From positions 1 to 64,000 of the forward strand of contig CAJWBQ010000004.1 of the NCBI GenBank assembly GCA_913020115.1: a stretch of DNA of 64,000 bases. The letters run 5' to 3'. The position numbers and the translations under genes were made by a program. Numbering within the stretch: the first letter of the stretch is position 1; each line of letters starts with the position of its first letter. Shown one piece after another: positions 34,349-43,474 of this stretch. Source of the DNA: an uncultured Cellvibrionales bacterium. Lineage in GTDB: Bacteria > Pseudomonadota > Gammaproteobacteria > Pseudomonadales > Cellvibrionaceae. Below the pieces are notes generated by a model. That model had not been told where the DNA came from. It saw only the letters and a list, made by a program, of their open reading frames with translations, and searched no databases.

Positions 34349-36544
34349 TCAACCCAACCAGCGGCGCAAGCGTCGCTCTAGATCATCTAAACGCACCGGC
34401 TTCGCCATATAATCGTCCATACCGGCCGCCAAACAACGAGACTGAATACCTTCCGTGGTATTCGCCGTCATGGCGATTACAGGAGTGTGCTTATCACCCT
34501 CTTCTTCGCGGCGCCTAAGAGCTTGTGTAGCAACATAGCCGTCCATCTCAGGCATTTGGCAATCCATCAGAATGAGATCGTAATCATTGTCATCTGACTG
34601 CTTTAGTGCTTCTTGGCCATTGTTCGCCAGATCAACACCATAGCCCAGTTTTTCTAATAAGCTCTTCGCCACCATTTGGTTCACTCGGTGATCTTCTACC
34701 AGCAATATACGCTTATCTTTATTTCGACTTTGGGGATCAAACTCAAGCTGAGCGCGCCTAGTTTTTAGGCTTTGGTCGCCTAAATACCAAAGCTCCATTA
34801 ACGCGTCGTGCAGCCGCTGACGCAAGAGAGGCTTACTAATAATGTGCACTTGAGAACAACTGCCGAGATGCTCGCGCACTTCGTCAACATGACGCAGTAA
34901 GGGACTTAAAACCAAGACCTGCTTAGTGCTGGAATGGCGCTCATCTTCTGCAAGTTTCTTCGAGAAGGGCAAAATTGATGATTCGTTGCCTGGTGCCCAA
35001 ATTACCATGCCATCAAAGGGGTGCTCACTATCAACTGCCGAATCCAAGCGTATCAAAGCACTTTCTACATCGCCAACTTCCTCAACCCTCAAACCCCAGT
35101 GGTTCAATTCTGATACGGTTTGCTCTTCTGCCAAGGCCGGAGGAGCCACCAACAATAATCTTTTGCCTTTTAGTTTTGGACTGAAATTGATTCGCCAAGG
35201 TTTCTGATCGGCTATCGGCAAAGACACAGTGAAGCGCAATTCAACACCGTGCCCCTGCTCAATATTAATCACAACGGTACCCCCCATGCACTCTGCGAGG
35301 CCTCGACAGATACTTAAAGCCACCCCACCCTCTGTCGCTGCCTCTGTCGCACGATCCGTTGCTAAATTTTCTGCTTTTTTATTGGAACAATCTTTATGGT
35401 CGCGAATGATTACCTTGAGTTCTCCGCTTTCATCCTTGCCATATTTAAACCCAGCTTCTACCAACAGCGTACGGTGTTCGCTGTATTGGATGGCATGACT
35501 CACCAAGTAGGTGAATATCTTTCCAAATCGAATTGCGTCACCTTTTACTCGCGATGGCAATTCTTCAGAAAATGCATAACTAAGCTCGATGCCGTGTTGA
35601 CTGGCTTCTCCTGCAGCCTCTTCTATCAGCCCTTCCATCTGCCGGGGTAAATTAAATACCGCAACATCTAAAACCAATTCTTTAGCAGCGATACGGGAGT
35701 AGTCCATCACATTATCCACTAAATCCAACTGCCGCTCTGAAGCACTTTCGGCTAAATCTAATAGATCTTGTTGTTGGTTGTTTAAACGGCTGTTTCCCAG
35801 CAGCGTTAAGGCGCCTAATACATCGTTTAGTGAGGTTCGGAATTCATGACTTAGGTTACCTAAAAATTCTGCCCGAAAGTCCATAGCGGCTCTTGAATCT
35901 AGGTTCACCTCTTCGAGGCTTTTCGCTCGTTTTTGCAGAGCCATATTGGCCTCTAGTCGCTGCCAATAACTGCGAGATGTCGCCTTCCCCTGATGGCTCA
36001 GGGTAACAAAAAACGCCAACATCATTACGCCGTACAAATAACCCTCAGTCGTACCCAATGCGAATGCGGCCACAGCGGCTGGCAGTTGACCAAAGGCCAA
36101 GTACGCCGTCAAAAAACGACTATAAGGCGCAAACGCACTGGCAACACTAGAGCCAAATATTACCGTGTAAAGCCAGATTATGGGGGTTTCTCCGGTCATT
36201 CCCAACTCTAAGGTTATGGCGACCAAAATAACGCTCCACCATCCAGCGCCAAGGAAGGAAGCAAAGAAATAGCGATTGCGCCACGCGGAAGGGCCTCTTG
36301 CATAGAGCGCGTCAAAGCGAAAAAGGTAATAGCCACGTATAATAGTAATCAATAATAAACCAGCACCGAGCACCACCGCTTTTTCTTTGGCCATCTCGAA
36401 AAAATCACCAAAGATTAAGCAAATTACATAAGCGCAAAAACTGGTAATTAGCCCCCGCCGGCTGTATTTCGCCATTCGCGCATCAGTCTCGAGCATATTT
36501 GCACGATTTTTCTTGGCCTTGCTGTCATTGATAAATAATTTCAA
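34349..36544 (-). CDS. membrane hybrid histidine kinase with degenerate ATPase domain and C-terminal receiver
   Basis: The protein has 731 residues: several N-terminal membrane helices (about 30-185), a coiled linker, a HisKA domain with LGNLSHEFRTSLNDV, then a HATPase-like domain that looks damaged. The N-box Asn is replaced (YLVSHAIQYS), and no DxGxG box follows, only a charged IRDHKDCSNKK. The G2 region survives as GGVALSICRG. A pseudo-receiver-like segment (KGKRLLLVAPPALAEEQ) precedes a complete C-terminal receiver with LILMDCQMPEMDGY and the Lys in YMAKPVR. The annotated start is TTG 36544 after an AGGG; ATG 36496 is an alternative. It may act as phosphatase or phosphotransfer partner rather than kinase. 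Confidence 0.85.
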   Translation of the reverse strand: MKLFINDSKAKKNRANMLETDARMAKYSRRGLITSFCAYVICLIFGDFFEMAKEKAVVLGAGLLLITIIRGYYLFRFDALYARGPSAWRNRYFFASFLGAGWWSVILVAITLELGMTGETPIIWLYTVIFGSSVASAFAPYSRFLTAYLAFGQLPAAVAAFALGTTEGYLYGVMMLAFFVTLSHQGKATSRSYWQRLEANMALQKRAKSLEEVNLDSRAAMDFRAEFLGNLSHEFRTSLNDVLGALTLLGNSRLNNQQQDLLDLAESASERQLDLVDNVMDYSRIAAKELVLDVAVFNLPRQMEGLIEEAAGEASQHGIELSYAFSEELPSRVKGDAIRFGKIFTYLVSHAIQYSEHRTLLVEAGFKYGKDESGELKVIIRDHKDCSNKKAENLATDRATEAATEGGVALSICRGLAECMGGTVVINIEQGHGVELRFTVSLPIADQKPWRINFSPKLKGKRLLLVAPPALAEEQTVSELNHWGLRVEEVGDVESALIRLDSAVDSEHPFDGMVIWAPGNESSILPFSKKLAEDERHSSTKQVLVLSPLLRHVDEVREHLGSCSQVHIISKPLLRQRLHDALMELWYLGDQSLKTRRAQLEFDPQSRNKDKRILLVEDHRVNQMVAKSLLEKLGYGVDLANNGQEALKQSDDNDYDLILMDCQMPEMDGYVATQALRRREEEGDKHTPVIAMTANTTEGIQSRCLAAGMDDYMAKPVRLDDLERRLRRWLG

Positions 36545-36674
36545 AATATATCGCCCTAATTTTCTGGCAAAGAGTCAACCTTCTGGTATTTAGAACGTTG
36601 ATAGAGTTATAGCCGAAGAGTTTACAGAAAATTTATAGGCTCAAACACCCGATTCTTTCCATAAGCCCACAACA

Positions 36675-37325
36675 ATGGCAATATTAACTATGATTTTGAG
36701 CTGGAGGCAGCATCTATTCACAAGGCCGCATACACCCAGTCTTCCTGGGACAACTCAGACCAATCGGGGGCTTGTTAATCTGAACACCCTGAATATTGAC
36801 CAGTTTCTAGCAAAAGTTGAGCGCCGCGCCTATACCATGGCGAATATGGGTGTTAAACAACAAGAAGATGCTTTGGACATCGTTCAAGAAGCAATGTTGG
36901 CATTTGCGATGAATTATGGCGAAAAACCTCAAAATGAGTGGAAGCCCCTTTTTTATCGGGTATTAAACAACAAAATAATGGACTTTCATCGTCGCCAGAG
37001 TGTACGTAATCGCTGGCGTCTTTGGCTCGATAGGCAACCGGGAGAAGAAAAGAGCCTGCCATTAGAAGACAGTCATCCGGCGTATGCCGATAGCAATGCA
37101 CCGAGTGGTGAGCAGTATGTAGCATCAGAACAGCGTATTCAGCAACTCACCTCAGGTTTAGAAGACTTGGCCCCAAGGCAAAGACAAGCTTTTCTGTTGC
37201 GCTGCTGGGAGGGGCTTAGCACTCGAGAAGCAGCTACGGCAATGAGTTGTAGCGAGGGCAGCGTCAAAACCCATTACTCAAGGGCCCTTGTTGCGCTACG
37301 GCAAACACTGAAGGAGCACAGGTAG
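36675..37325 (+). CDS. ECF-type RNA polymerase sigma factor
   Basis: Extracytoplasmic-function sigma factor of the sigma-70 family. Region 2 spans DALDIVQEAMLAFAMNYG and LFYRVLNNKIMDFHRRQSVRNRW. Region 4 spans LAPRQRQAFLLRCWEGLSTREAATAMSCSEGSVKTHYSRAL, a clear helix-turn-helix. The annotated ATG gives 216 residues, but homologous starts would lie near LNIDQFLAKVERRAY, so the first 30 or so residues may not be translated; no strong ribosome site decides. It is followed after five bases by a DUF3619 membrane protein and then a DUF3106 protein, the arrangement of SbrI/SbrR-like sigma/anti-sigma loci. Confidence 0.9.
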   Translation: MAILTMILSWRQHLFTRPHTPSLPGTTQTNRGLVNLNTLNIDQFLAKVERRAYTMANMGVKQQEDALDIVQEAMLAFAMNYGEKPQNEWKPLFYRVLNNKIMDFHRRQSVRNRWRLWLDRQPGEEKSLPLEDSHPAYADSNAPSGEQYVASEQRIQQLTSGLEDLAPRQRQAFLLRCWEGLSTREAATAMSCSEGSVKTHYSRALVALRQTLKEHR

Positions 37326-37330
37326 TTATT

Positions 37331-37684
37331 ATGACCGAGCCACACAAAACCACATTGGAACAAGAGCTCAAGGAAGATCTCAACCAACTGGAGCAGAATA
37401 TCAGCCCAGAACTTTCACGCCGGCTATATCAAGCCAGACGTGCTGCCATTGTGCAGGCTGCCACCCCGGCCCCACGCAGCAATTATTTTAAACCGGCGTT
37501 GACCGTGAGCTTCGCCAGCCTGTTTGCTTTTGTCGTGATCTTTACCTCGATGAAACCAACACCAGTAGACGATATTATAAATAATGGAGCCAAAGATACT
37601 GAATTAATTTCGAGTCAAGACGACCTTGAACTCTATCAGGAATTTGAATTTTATAGCTGGCTGGCCCTTGCAGAACATGGATAG
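37331..37684 (+). CDS. DUF3619-like single-pass membrane protein, possible anti-sigma factor
   Basis: A 117-residue protein with a cytoplasmic N-terminal half (QELKEDLNQLEQNISPELSRRLYQARRAAI). One membrane helix lies at about 58-75 (ALTVSFASLFAFVVIFTSM), with a short exterior tail ending in SQDDLELYQEFEFYSWLALAEHG. The tail motif DLELYxxxEFYxWLA resembles DUF3619 proteins found after this type of sigma factor. A helical cytoplasmic part plus one helix is the usual anti-sigma design. The anti-sigma role is inferred from position. The stop overlaps the start of the next gene. Confidence 0.8.
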   Translation: MTEPHKTTLEQELKEDLNQLEQNISPELSRRLYQARRAAIVQAATPAPRSNYFKPALTVSFASLFAFVVIFTSMKPTPVDDIINNGAKDTELISSQDDLELYQEFEFYSWLALAEHG

Positions 37685-38249
37685 ATATAAGTACGCACAA
37701 GCCCTGATAATACTGATTACTTTTTGCTTCAGTAGTCAATTGACGGCCGCAGAAAACAGCAAGGATGAGCGCTGCAGGCACTCTTTCCACAAAGGATCAC
37801 AGCACCAAGAAACAAAAAATCTAAGGAGTGATAAATGCAAGCAATCTGCCAAGCCCATACTGTGGTCAGACTTATCACCCAAGCAGCAAGAGTGGCTGTC
37901 AAAGTTAGAGGCACTATGGGGTGACATGCCTCCACACAAGCAACAGCGCTTAGCAAACATTGCCTCCCGCTGGGAAAACGCCTCGCCAGAGCGTAAAAAA
38001 AAGATGGAGTCTCGGCGAGCACACTGGGAACAGCGCAAACCAAAAGACCGACATTCTATCAGGCAGAAATTTGATAAGTTTAAGTCACTTGACGTTGAAC
38101 AGCAGAAAGCCTTAACAAAAGCCTTTGAAAAATTCAAAGCGCTATCACCAGAAGAAAAGCGTGAGCTCAGAAAACATTGGCGAAACATGAGTAAAGAAGA
38201 GCGAATGAAAAGTCGCTTGGAAATTATGAGAGAACAAGACCAACAATAA
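37677..38249 (+). CDS. DUF3106-like exported, Lys/Arg/Glu-rich helical protein
   Basis: A 190-residue protein with a signal peptide (YAQALIILITFCFSSQLTAA). The rest is highly charged and helical, with imperfect repeats built on the pattern W..LSPKQQEWL, WENASPERKKKM, KFKALSPEEKREL and HWRNMSKEERMKS. The Lx(P)EE(R/K) repeat is reminiscent of CpxP/Spy-like and DUF3106 proteins. I chose ATG 37677 because it overlaps the stop of the DUF3619 gene and directly begins the signal sequence. It probably acts in the periplasm and may tune the sigma/anti-sigma pair or the envelope. The function is unknown. Confidence 0.8.
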   Translation: MDRYKYAQALIILITFCFSSQLTAAENSKDERCRHSFHKGSQHQETKNLRSDKCKQSAKPILWSDLSPKQQEWLSKLEALWGDMPPHKQQRLANIASRWENASPERKKKMESRRAHWEQRKPKDRHSIRQKFDKFKSLDVEQQKALTKAFEKFKALSPEEKRELRKHWRNMSKEERMKSRLEIMREQDQQ

Positions 38250-38258
38250 AAATAATAT

Positions 38259-38459
38259 TTACTCTAGTGTTTCCACCAATACAGTTTTAATCACGAAGCC
38301 TAAAAGACCCAGAGCTAACGCTGAAAATAAAACAAAGGTGCCAAATCTTCCGGCCTTCGATTGCTTTGCCAGGTCCCACACAATAAAAACCATGAAAGCA
38401 ATTAGGCCTCCCACGCCCAAATATAGAGACCAGGCCTCAAACTCTTCAATTGATAACAC
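38259..38459 (-). CDS. DUF2788 small membrane protein
   Basis: A 66-residue protein with two membrane helices (SLYLGVGGLIAFMVFIVWDLA and FGTFVLFSALALGLLGFVIKTVL) separated by a basic SKAGR turn. It matches the DUF2788 type found in pseudomonads and related marine bacteria. The start is GTG 38459, with GAGGAGAG about nine bases upstream. It is convergent with the DUF3106 gene and lies downstream of the etfBA terminator. The function is unknown. Confidence 0.8.
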   Translation of the reverse strand: MLSIEEFEAWSLYLGVGGLIAFMVFIVWDLAKQSKAGRFGTFVLFSALALGLLGFVIKTVLVETLE

Positions 38460-38499
38460 TCATCACTCTCCTCTGAGCCTACCATTTAAACAACAGACA

Positions 38500-38532
38500 A
38501 AAAAAAGCCACCATAAATATGGCGGCTTTTTC
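38500..38532 (-). terminator. rho-independent terminator of etfBA
   Basis: On the minus strand the stem GCCGCCAT / ATGGTGGC (one mismatch, loop ATTT) is followed by a run of eight Ts, 22 bases after the etfA stop. A-rich flank on the other side may also let it act forwards. Confidence 0.85.
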
Positions 38533-38553
38533 GAAACTAAAACTACTGGCTAA

Positions 38554-39483
38554 TTACAGCGCAGCGTCAAGCTCTGGAACTGCATCAAACAAGTCTGCGA
38601 CTAAGCCGTAATCGGCAACCTGGAAAATAGGCGCGTCTTCGTCTTTATTGATCGCAACAATCACTTTACTGTCTTTCATGCCGGCTAAATGTTGAATGGC
38701 GCCAGAAATACCTACAGCAACATACAAGTCTGGCGCAACAATTTTACCTGTTTGACCCACTTGCATATCGTTAGGAACAAAGCCCGCATCAACAGCTGCG
38801 CGTGACGCACCAACTGCAGCACCGAGTTTGTCGGCCACTTTGTATAACATTTCAAAGTTTTCGCCATTCTGCATACCGCGGCCACCAGAAACGATAATGC
38901 TCGCCGCTGTTAGCTCTGGACGATCACTTTTCGCAAGTTCTTCACCTACAAATTCAGAATTACCTGCGTTGTGACTGCCGTCAATAGCTTCAACGCTCGC
39001 CGAACCGCCTTCAGCCGCTACGGGGTCAAATGCCGTAGTACGAACTGTTAGCACTTTAATGGCGTCGCCACTTTGAACGGTCGCTATCACGTTGCCTGCA
39101 TACACAGGGCGCTTGAAAGTGTCAGCACTCTCAACACTGATAATGTCCGAAATAGCTTGCACATCCAACAGGGCCGCCGCACGAGGCAAATTGTTTTTGC
39201 CGTTAGTGGTCGCAGGCGCGAGAATATGCGAATACCCTTTGCCCAAGTCAGCGATCAACAAAGCAACGTTTTCCGCTAGTTGGTGCTCGTAAACGGCATT
39301 ATCAGCACTGATAACTTTGCTAACACCCGCAATTTTCGCGGCCGCTTCAGCAGCTACACCACAGTTTGCGCCTGCTACTAAAACATCAATTTCACCGCCA
39401 ATGGCCGCCGCAGCGGCTACAGTGTTTAGGGTCGCGCCTTTGATGCTCGCGTTGTCGTGTTCTGCAATGACTAAAATACTCAT
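38554..39483 (-). CDS. etfA: electron transfer flavoprotein alpha subunit
   Basis: FAD-binding subunit of ETF, which collects electrons from acyl-CoA and other dehydrogenases. Signatures: [23 protein letters not shown] at the N-terminus, [19 protein letters not shown], and the C-terminal FAD domain [61 protein letters not shown]. Length 309 is normal. It lies ten bases after etfB and is divergent, as an operon, from ETF-quinone oxidoreductase. Confidence 0.97.
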   Translation of the reverse strand: MSILVIAEHDNASIKGATLNTVAAAAAIGGEIDVLVAGANCGVAAEAAAKIAGVSKVISADNAVYEHQLAENVALLIADLGKGYSHILAPATTNGKNNLPRAAALLDVQAISDIISVESADTFKRPVYAGNVIATVQSGDAIKVLTVRTTAFDPVAAEGGSASVEAIDGSHNAGNSEFVGEELAKSDRPELTAASIIVSGGRGMQNGENFEMLYKVADKLGAAVGASRAAVDAGFVPNDMQVGQTGKIVAPDLYVAVGISGAIQHLAGMKDSKVIVAINKDEDAPIFQVADYGLVADLFDAVPELDAAL

Positions 39484-39493
39484 CGTTTTCCCC

Positions 39494-40243
39494 TTATATC
39501 ACTTTGGCTTCGTTTTTGAGCTTATCGACAAGCTCAGCCACGTCGGCTACTTTAATACCGGCCTTACGTTCGGCTGGCGGCTCAACAGACAGTGTCTTAA
39601 CGCGCGGTGTCGCGTCAACGCCGAGATCTTCTGGCGTGAATGTGTCCATTGGCTTGCGCTTAGCTTTCATAATGTTAGGCAGTGAGGCGTAACGAGGTTC
39701 GTTTAGACGTAGATCTGTTGTAACGATGGCCGGAAGGCTCAAGTTAACAGTCTGCAAGCCGCCATCAATCTCACGGGTTACACTGACACGACCGTCAGCT
39801 ACATTTACCTCAGACGCAAACGTGCCCTGTGGCATGCTAGTTAAAGCACCCAACATTTGACCTGTTTGGTTGTTGTCGCCATCAATAGCCTGCTTACCGA
39901 GAATCACCAGATCAGGCGATTCTTTTTCAACAATAGCCTTGAGCATTTTGGCGATGGCCAAAGGCTGCAAATCTTCATCAGACTCAACCAGAATACCGCG
40001 ATCGGCACCCAGCGCTAAGGCTGTACGCACTTGTTCTTGGGCTTGTTTTGGCCCCATAGATATGGCGATAATTTCGGTGGCGACACCTTTCTCTTTCAGT
40101 CGAACGGCTTCTTCTACCGCAATTTCGCAGAAAGGGTTAATTGACATTTTAACATTGGCGATGTCAACGTCGGTTCCGTCAGACTTTGGACGAACCTTTA
40201 CGTTGTAATCAACCACACGTTTAACAGCAACAAGAATTTTCAT
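39494..40243 (-). CDS. etfB: electron transfer flavoprotein beta subunit
   Basis: AMP-binding partner of EtfA. It begins [20 protein letters not shown], has [19 protein letters not shown] and [12 protein letters not shown], and the ETF-beta signature around [44 protein letters not shown]. Length 249 is normal. The start ATG follows GGGAAACCC. With etfA it forms the soluble electron carrier for beta-oxidation; no acyl-CoA dehydrogenase is in the window. Confidence 0.97.
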   Translation of the reverse strand: MKILVAVKRVVDYNVKVRPKSDGTDVDIANVKMSINPFCEIAVEEAVRLKEKGVATEIIAISMGPKQAQEQVRTALALGADRGILVESDEDLQPLAIAKMLKAIVEKESPDLVILGKQAIDGDNNQTGQMLGALTSMPQGTFASEVNVADGRVSVTREIDGGLQTVNLSLPAIVTTDLRLNEPRYASLPNIMKAKRKPMDTFTPEDLGVDATPRVKTLSVEPPAERKAGIKVADVAELVDKLKNEAKVI

Positions 40244-40558
40244 GGGTTTCCCGTCATACTTTTCTGTTGATAACGAAACGGATCACTTCTAAGCGGCGAT
40301 TTAGCGTTTGTGTATACTCTCTTGACGACAACGTCTTAGCGGAAATAGCGCCAAAACGCTCGTTTGAGCGGCGAGTATGTTGCCGCTTTCACGGGGCAAA
40401 ATCAATAGCTTTAACGGTCATACCACGCGCTTGAGCATGAGAAATGGGCGTTTTAGCCTCAAAAAAACACGATTTTGTCATTGGTGAATCGGCTTCTTGC
40501 CCCGTATAATGCGGCCATATACATAAAAACCCCTACTTTTGGCCTTAGGAGAGTGTAC
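40244..40558. promoter_or_regulatory. 315-bp divergent control region between etfBA and ETF-QO
   Basis: The region must hold promoters for both transcripts. At 40352-40366 CAAAACGCTCGTTTG resembles the PsrA/FadR-like arrangement AAAC-N4-GTTT known from fatty-acid-responsive control of etf genes in pseudomonads. This is a weak match, read by eye. No gene is supported here. Confidence 0.45.
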
Positions 40559-42202
40559 GTGGATCGAGAATCAATGGAGTATGACGTTGTCATTGTGGGC
40601 GCAGGCCCTTCTGGTTTAGCGGCGGCTTGTCGTCTTCGCCAACTCAATGAAGAAATCACCGTATGTGTCGTGGAAAAAGGTTCCGAGGTTGGCGCTCATA
40701 TTCTGTCCGGCGCCGTGTTTGAACCCACAGCCTTAAACGAATTATTCCCAGATTGGAAAGCCCAAGGCGCTCCCTTAAATACACCGGTCACCGGCGATGA
40801 CATTTACTTTATGACCAGTGCAGAAAAGGCCATCAAAGTACCGGGCATTTTTGCCCCAAAAACTATGCACAATGAGGGCAACTACATTGTCAGCCTCGGT
40901 AATGTTTGCCGCTGGCTAGCCGAACAAGCTGAAGCGCTTGGCGTCGAAATCTTCCCCTGCTTTGCCGCAGCGGAAGTACTTTACAACGACGACGGCAGTG
41001 TTAAAGGCATTGCCACTGGTGACATGGGCTTGGCCGAAGATGGCTCTCAGAAAGACAGTTATATGCAGGGCATGGAACTGCACGGTAAATACACTCTGTT
41101 TGGTGAAGGTTGTCGAGGCCATCTTGGCAAGCAATTGATTAGCCAGTTTGACCTGGATAAAGACGCCGAAGCTCAGCACTACGGCCTAGGAATCAAAGAG
41201 CTTTGGAAAGTGCCCGCTGAACAGCACAAAGAAGGTCTGGTTATGCACTCTGCAGGCTGGCCACTCAGTGAAAGCGGCTCAGCAGGCGGTAGCTTCCTCT
41301 ATCATATTGAAGATAGCCAAGTCGTTGTTGGCCTGATTACTGACCTTGCCTACTCTAACCCGCACGTTAGTCCTTTTGATGAATTTCAGCGTTTCAAGCA
41401 CCACCCTGTAGCTAAGCAATACCTAGAGGGTGGTGAACGCGTATCATACGGTGCTCGAGCGATTGTAAAAGGCGGTATTCAATCACAACCTAAAATGACC
41501 TTCCCTGGCGGTTTACTCATTGGTGACAACGCAGGCACCTTGAACTTCGCGAAAATTAAAGGCAGCCATACGGCAATGAAGTCTGGCATGGTGGCCGCTG
41601 AGGTCATCGCCAAAGCGCTTGCCGAGGAACGCAGCAACGATGAGCTAGTGGAATACACCACCGAATATCGCGCTTCATGGGCGTGGCAAGAGCTGCACGC
41701 GCAGCGTAACTTTGGCCCAGCCCAGCACAAATGGGGCAACCTCTTGGGTTCAGCCTACGCTTTTATCGATATAAACCTGTTTAATGGCAAGCTGCCTTGG
41801 ACCTTGTCTGACCCTAAGCCTGATCACGCAACTCTTAAGCCGGCCGCCGATTGTGCAAAAATCAACTACCCTAAGCCCGATGGTAAGTTGAGTTTCGATA
41901 AGTTGAGTTCAGTGTTTTTATCAAACACTAACCACGAAGAAGACCAGCCGGTGCATTTGACCTTGAAAGATGCCAATGTCCCTATCAACCACAACTTAGC
42001 CATTTACAATGAACCCGCCCAGCTTTATTGCCCAGCGGGTGTTTATGAAATAGTTGAAAACGAAGAAGACAAGAGCCAGCGCTTACAAATCAACTCACAA
42101 AACTGTGTGCACTGTAAAACCTGTGACATTAAAGACCCAACTCAGAACATTGTTTGGGTAACGCCAGAAGGCGCGGGTGGCCCGAACTACCCTAATATGT
42201 AA
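40559..42202 (+). CDS. electron transfer flavoprotein-ubiquinone oxidoreductase
   Basis: Membrane-associated flavoprotein passing electrons from ETF to ubiquinone. The FAD-binding N-terminus is MEYDVVIVGAGPSGLAAACRLRQ; GGLLIGDNAGTLNFAKIKGSHTAMKSGMVAAE is the second FAD segment. The C-terminal ferredoxin-like cluster has LYCPAGVYE and CVHCKTCDIKDPTQNIVWVTPEG. I chose GTG 40559 (547 residues) because TAGGAGAG stands eight bases upstream and the resulting start (DRESMEYDVV) resembles homologues. An ATG far upstream at 40475 is unlikely. It is divergent from etfBA, which supports the pairing. Confidence 0.96.
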   Translation: MDRESMEYDVVIVGAGPSGLAAACRLRQLNEEITVCVVEKGSEVGAHILSGAVFEPTALNELFPDWKAQGAPLNTPVTGDDIYFMTSAEKAIKVPGIFAPKTMHNEGNYIVSLGNVCRWLAEQAEALGVEIFPCFAAAEVLYNDDGSVKGIATGDMGLAEDGSQKDSYMQGMELHGKYTLFGEGCRGHLGKQLISQFDLDKDAEAQHYGLGIKELWKVPAEQHKEGLVMHSAGWPLSESGSAGGSFLYHIEDSQVVVGLITDLAYSNPHVSPFDEFQRFKHHPVAKQYLEGGERVSYGARAIVKGGIQSQPKMTFPGGLLIGDNAGTLNFAKIKGSHTAMKSGMVAAEVIAKALAEERSNDELVEYTTEYRASWAWQELHAQRNFGPAQHKWGNLLGSAYAFIDINLFNGKLPWTLSDPKPDHATLKPAADCAKINYPKPDGKLSFDKLSSVFLSNTNHEEDQPVHLTLKDANVPINHNLAIYNEPAQLYCPAGVYEIVENEEDKSQRLQINSQNCVHCKTCDIKDPTQNIVWVTPEGAGGPNYPNM

Positions 42203-42212
42203 ACGTCGATTA

Positions 42213-42242
42213 GCCGCTGCCCTAAAACATTAGGGTGGCGGC
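42213..42242. terminator. long hairpin between convergent ETF-QO and DUF1285 genes
   Basis: GCCGCTGCCCTAA pairs with TTAGGGTGGCGGC (13 pairs, two of them G-T) around AACA. No T-run follows in either direction, but position between convergent genes fits a bidirectional terminator. Confidence 0.6.
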
Positions 42243-42263
42243 CAAGCGCTTCAGCTAACTTTT

Positions 42264-42827
42264 CTAAGCTTGCCCCAAGACAAAATCCTGAGCAAAACTT
42301 TCAACCACATAGCTCCCCTCTTTCTCTATCGCCAAGCTTACTAATTCGTAATAGACACTGCGATTTATGAGTGCTTTTAAGTTTTTGCGAACCATAACAT
42401 AAGGTGAGGGCTCACCCGTGCTTGGATCTTCCTCCACCCATAGCGGATTATTTTCTGAAAGATTTACAATATCCCCGACATTGGTAGTGAATATTATTGC
42501 CCGCCCGTCTTTCCCAATTCTGAGCTCCAAAGACTCAACCAAAAAGGGTGCATCTTCCACAGTGACTTTCCATTTCTCCACCGGGCTTACCAAAAAGTAT
42601 TCACCCTCTTCCATCTTTAAGATAGAGGAAAACAACTTAACCAACTTTGGCCTAAGAATTGGCTCACCTTCGTGAAGCCATACACCGCTGCGGCAAATCG
42701 TCAGGTCCATCGTGCCGCTCAAGGGCGGCGTCCATAATTCGAGAGGAGGAAGTTTCTGTGCGCCCACCTCACTTTCAATTTGGGCAAACAGGGAGTCGGC
42801 TGAAGGAGAATTCTTTTTGAGACTCAC
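42264..42827 (-). CDS. DUF1285 family protein
   Basis: A 187-residue soluble protein matching the DUF1285 type: LELWTPPLSGTMDLTICRSGVWLHEGEPILRPKLVKLFSSIL, then EGEYFLVSPVEKWKVTVEDAPFL, and a C-terminal YVMVRKNLKALINRSVYYELV. The function is not known; a structural paper on one member suggested a PH-like fold, but I rely only on family likeness. The start is GTG 42827, overlapping the stop of the upstream DUF4823 gene as GTGA, which indicates translational coupling. Confidence 0.85.
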   Translation of the reverse strand: MSLKKNSPSADSLFAQIESEVGAQKLPPLELWTPPLSGTMDLTICRSGVWLHEGEPILRPKLVKLFSSILKMEEGEYFLVSPVEKWKVTVEDAPFLVESLELRIGKDGRAIIFTTNVGDIVNLSENNPLWVEEDPSTGEPSPYVMVRKNLKALINRSVYYELVSLAIEKEGSYVVESFAQDFVLGQA

Positions 42828-43456
42828 CGAGTTTGGCCAGAGAGTACCGAAGACGCTTGTTTAAACGCGGAGTGCATTAACTCATCCGGGCTATTGCTAT
42901 ATATTGCCAGCCACCCACTCTTGCTTTCAATGTTGACACGATCAAGAAATTCACCGGTCAGAGCATTATAAATTTGTAGTTGTAGAGCCAAGCGGTCTAA
43001 ACCCAAGGTTTTTTCATCGTCATAAAATTCATTATCAATTTCTTCAACGCTACTCATGTTATCTTTTAAGCCCAGCAAGCGAGGGTAAATTAGATAGGCG
43101 CTCTGATTGTTACGAGCCTCCTTTAGAGCGGCCTTAAAAGACAATCCACTATGCCCCAATTTAACCTCTGCAAAATGCTGTTCCAGATTGCGGCCAAGGT
43201 TAGCGGTTAACTGTTGCTGGATTGCTTGTTGCTGTGAATCGATCCCAGAGCTCGATCGGGGTGTGGCCAAGTAGATATGGCTGGAGGAATTAAGCACCCA
43301 ATTCTGGGTGCGAGTGATTCGGGTTTTAGCTCCCATGCCAGAACCGGCAAAAAAATCACTCGCGCTTTTTGCCGTATGCTGAGGCGTACAAGCACTAAGC
43401 AAAAGCATAATAGTCAAGGTTGTTATGACCCGCGTAGCTTGTACATTTTTCAGCAT
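42824..43456 (-). CDS. DUF4823-like lipoprotein
   Basis: A 210-residue protein with a lipoprotein signal (TRVITTLTIMLLLSAC, lipobox LLSAC at about residue 22). The mature part includes NWVLNSSSHIYLATPRSS, LEQHFAEVKLGHSGLSFKAALKEARNNQSAYLIYPRLL and DRLALQLQIYNALTGEFLDRVNIESKSGWL, resembling DUF4823 proteins. It should sit in the periplasm on a lipid anchor. Start ATG follows AGGAGCGTGAT. The function is unknown. Confidence 0.8.
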   Translation of the reverse strand: MLKNVQATRVITTLTIMLLLSACTPQHTAKSASDFFAGSGMGAKTRITRTQNWVLNSSSHIYLATPRSSSGIDSQQQAIQQQLTANLGRNLEQHFAEVKLGHSGLSFKAALKEARNNQSAYLIYPRLLGLKDNMSSVEEIDNEFYDDEKTLGLDRLALQLQIYNALTGEFLDRVNIESKSGWLAIYSNSPDELMHSAFKQASSVLSGQTR

Positions 43457-43474
43457 ATCACGCTCCTAAGCACC

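Noticed and set aside
37736-38188. 150-codon antisense frame over the DUF3106-like gene
   Set aside because: Cys/Ser/Phe-rich translation typical of antisense to a Lys/Glu/Arg-rich helical protein; the forward gene has a signal peptide and coupled start.
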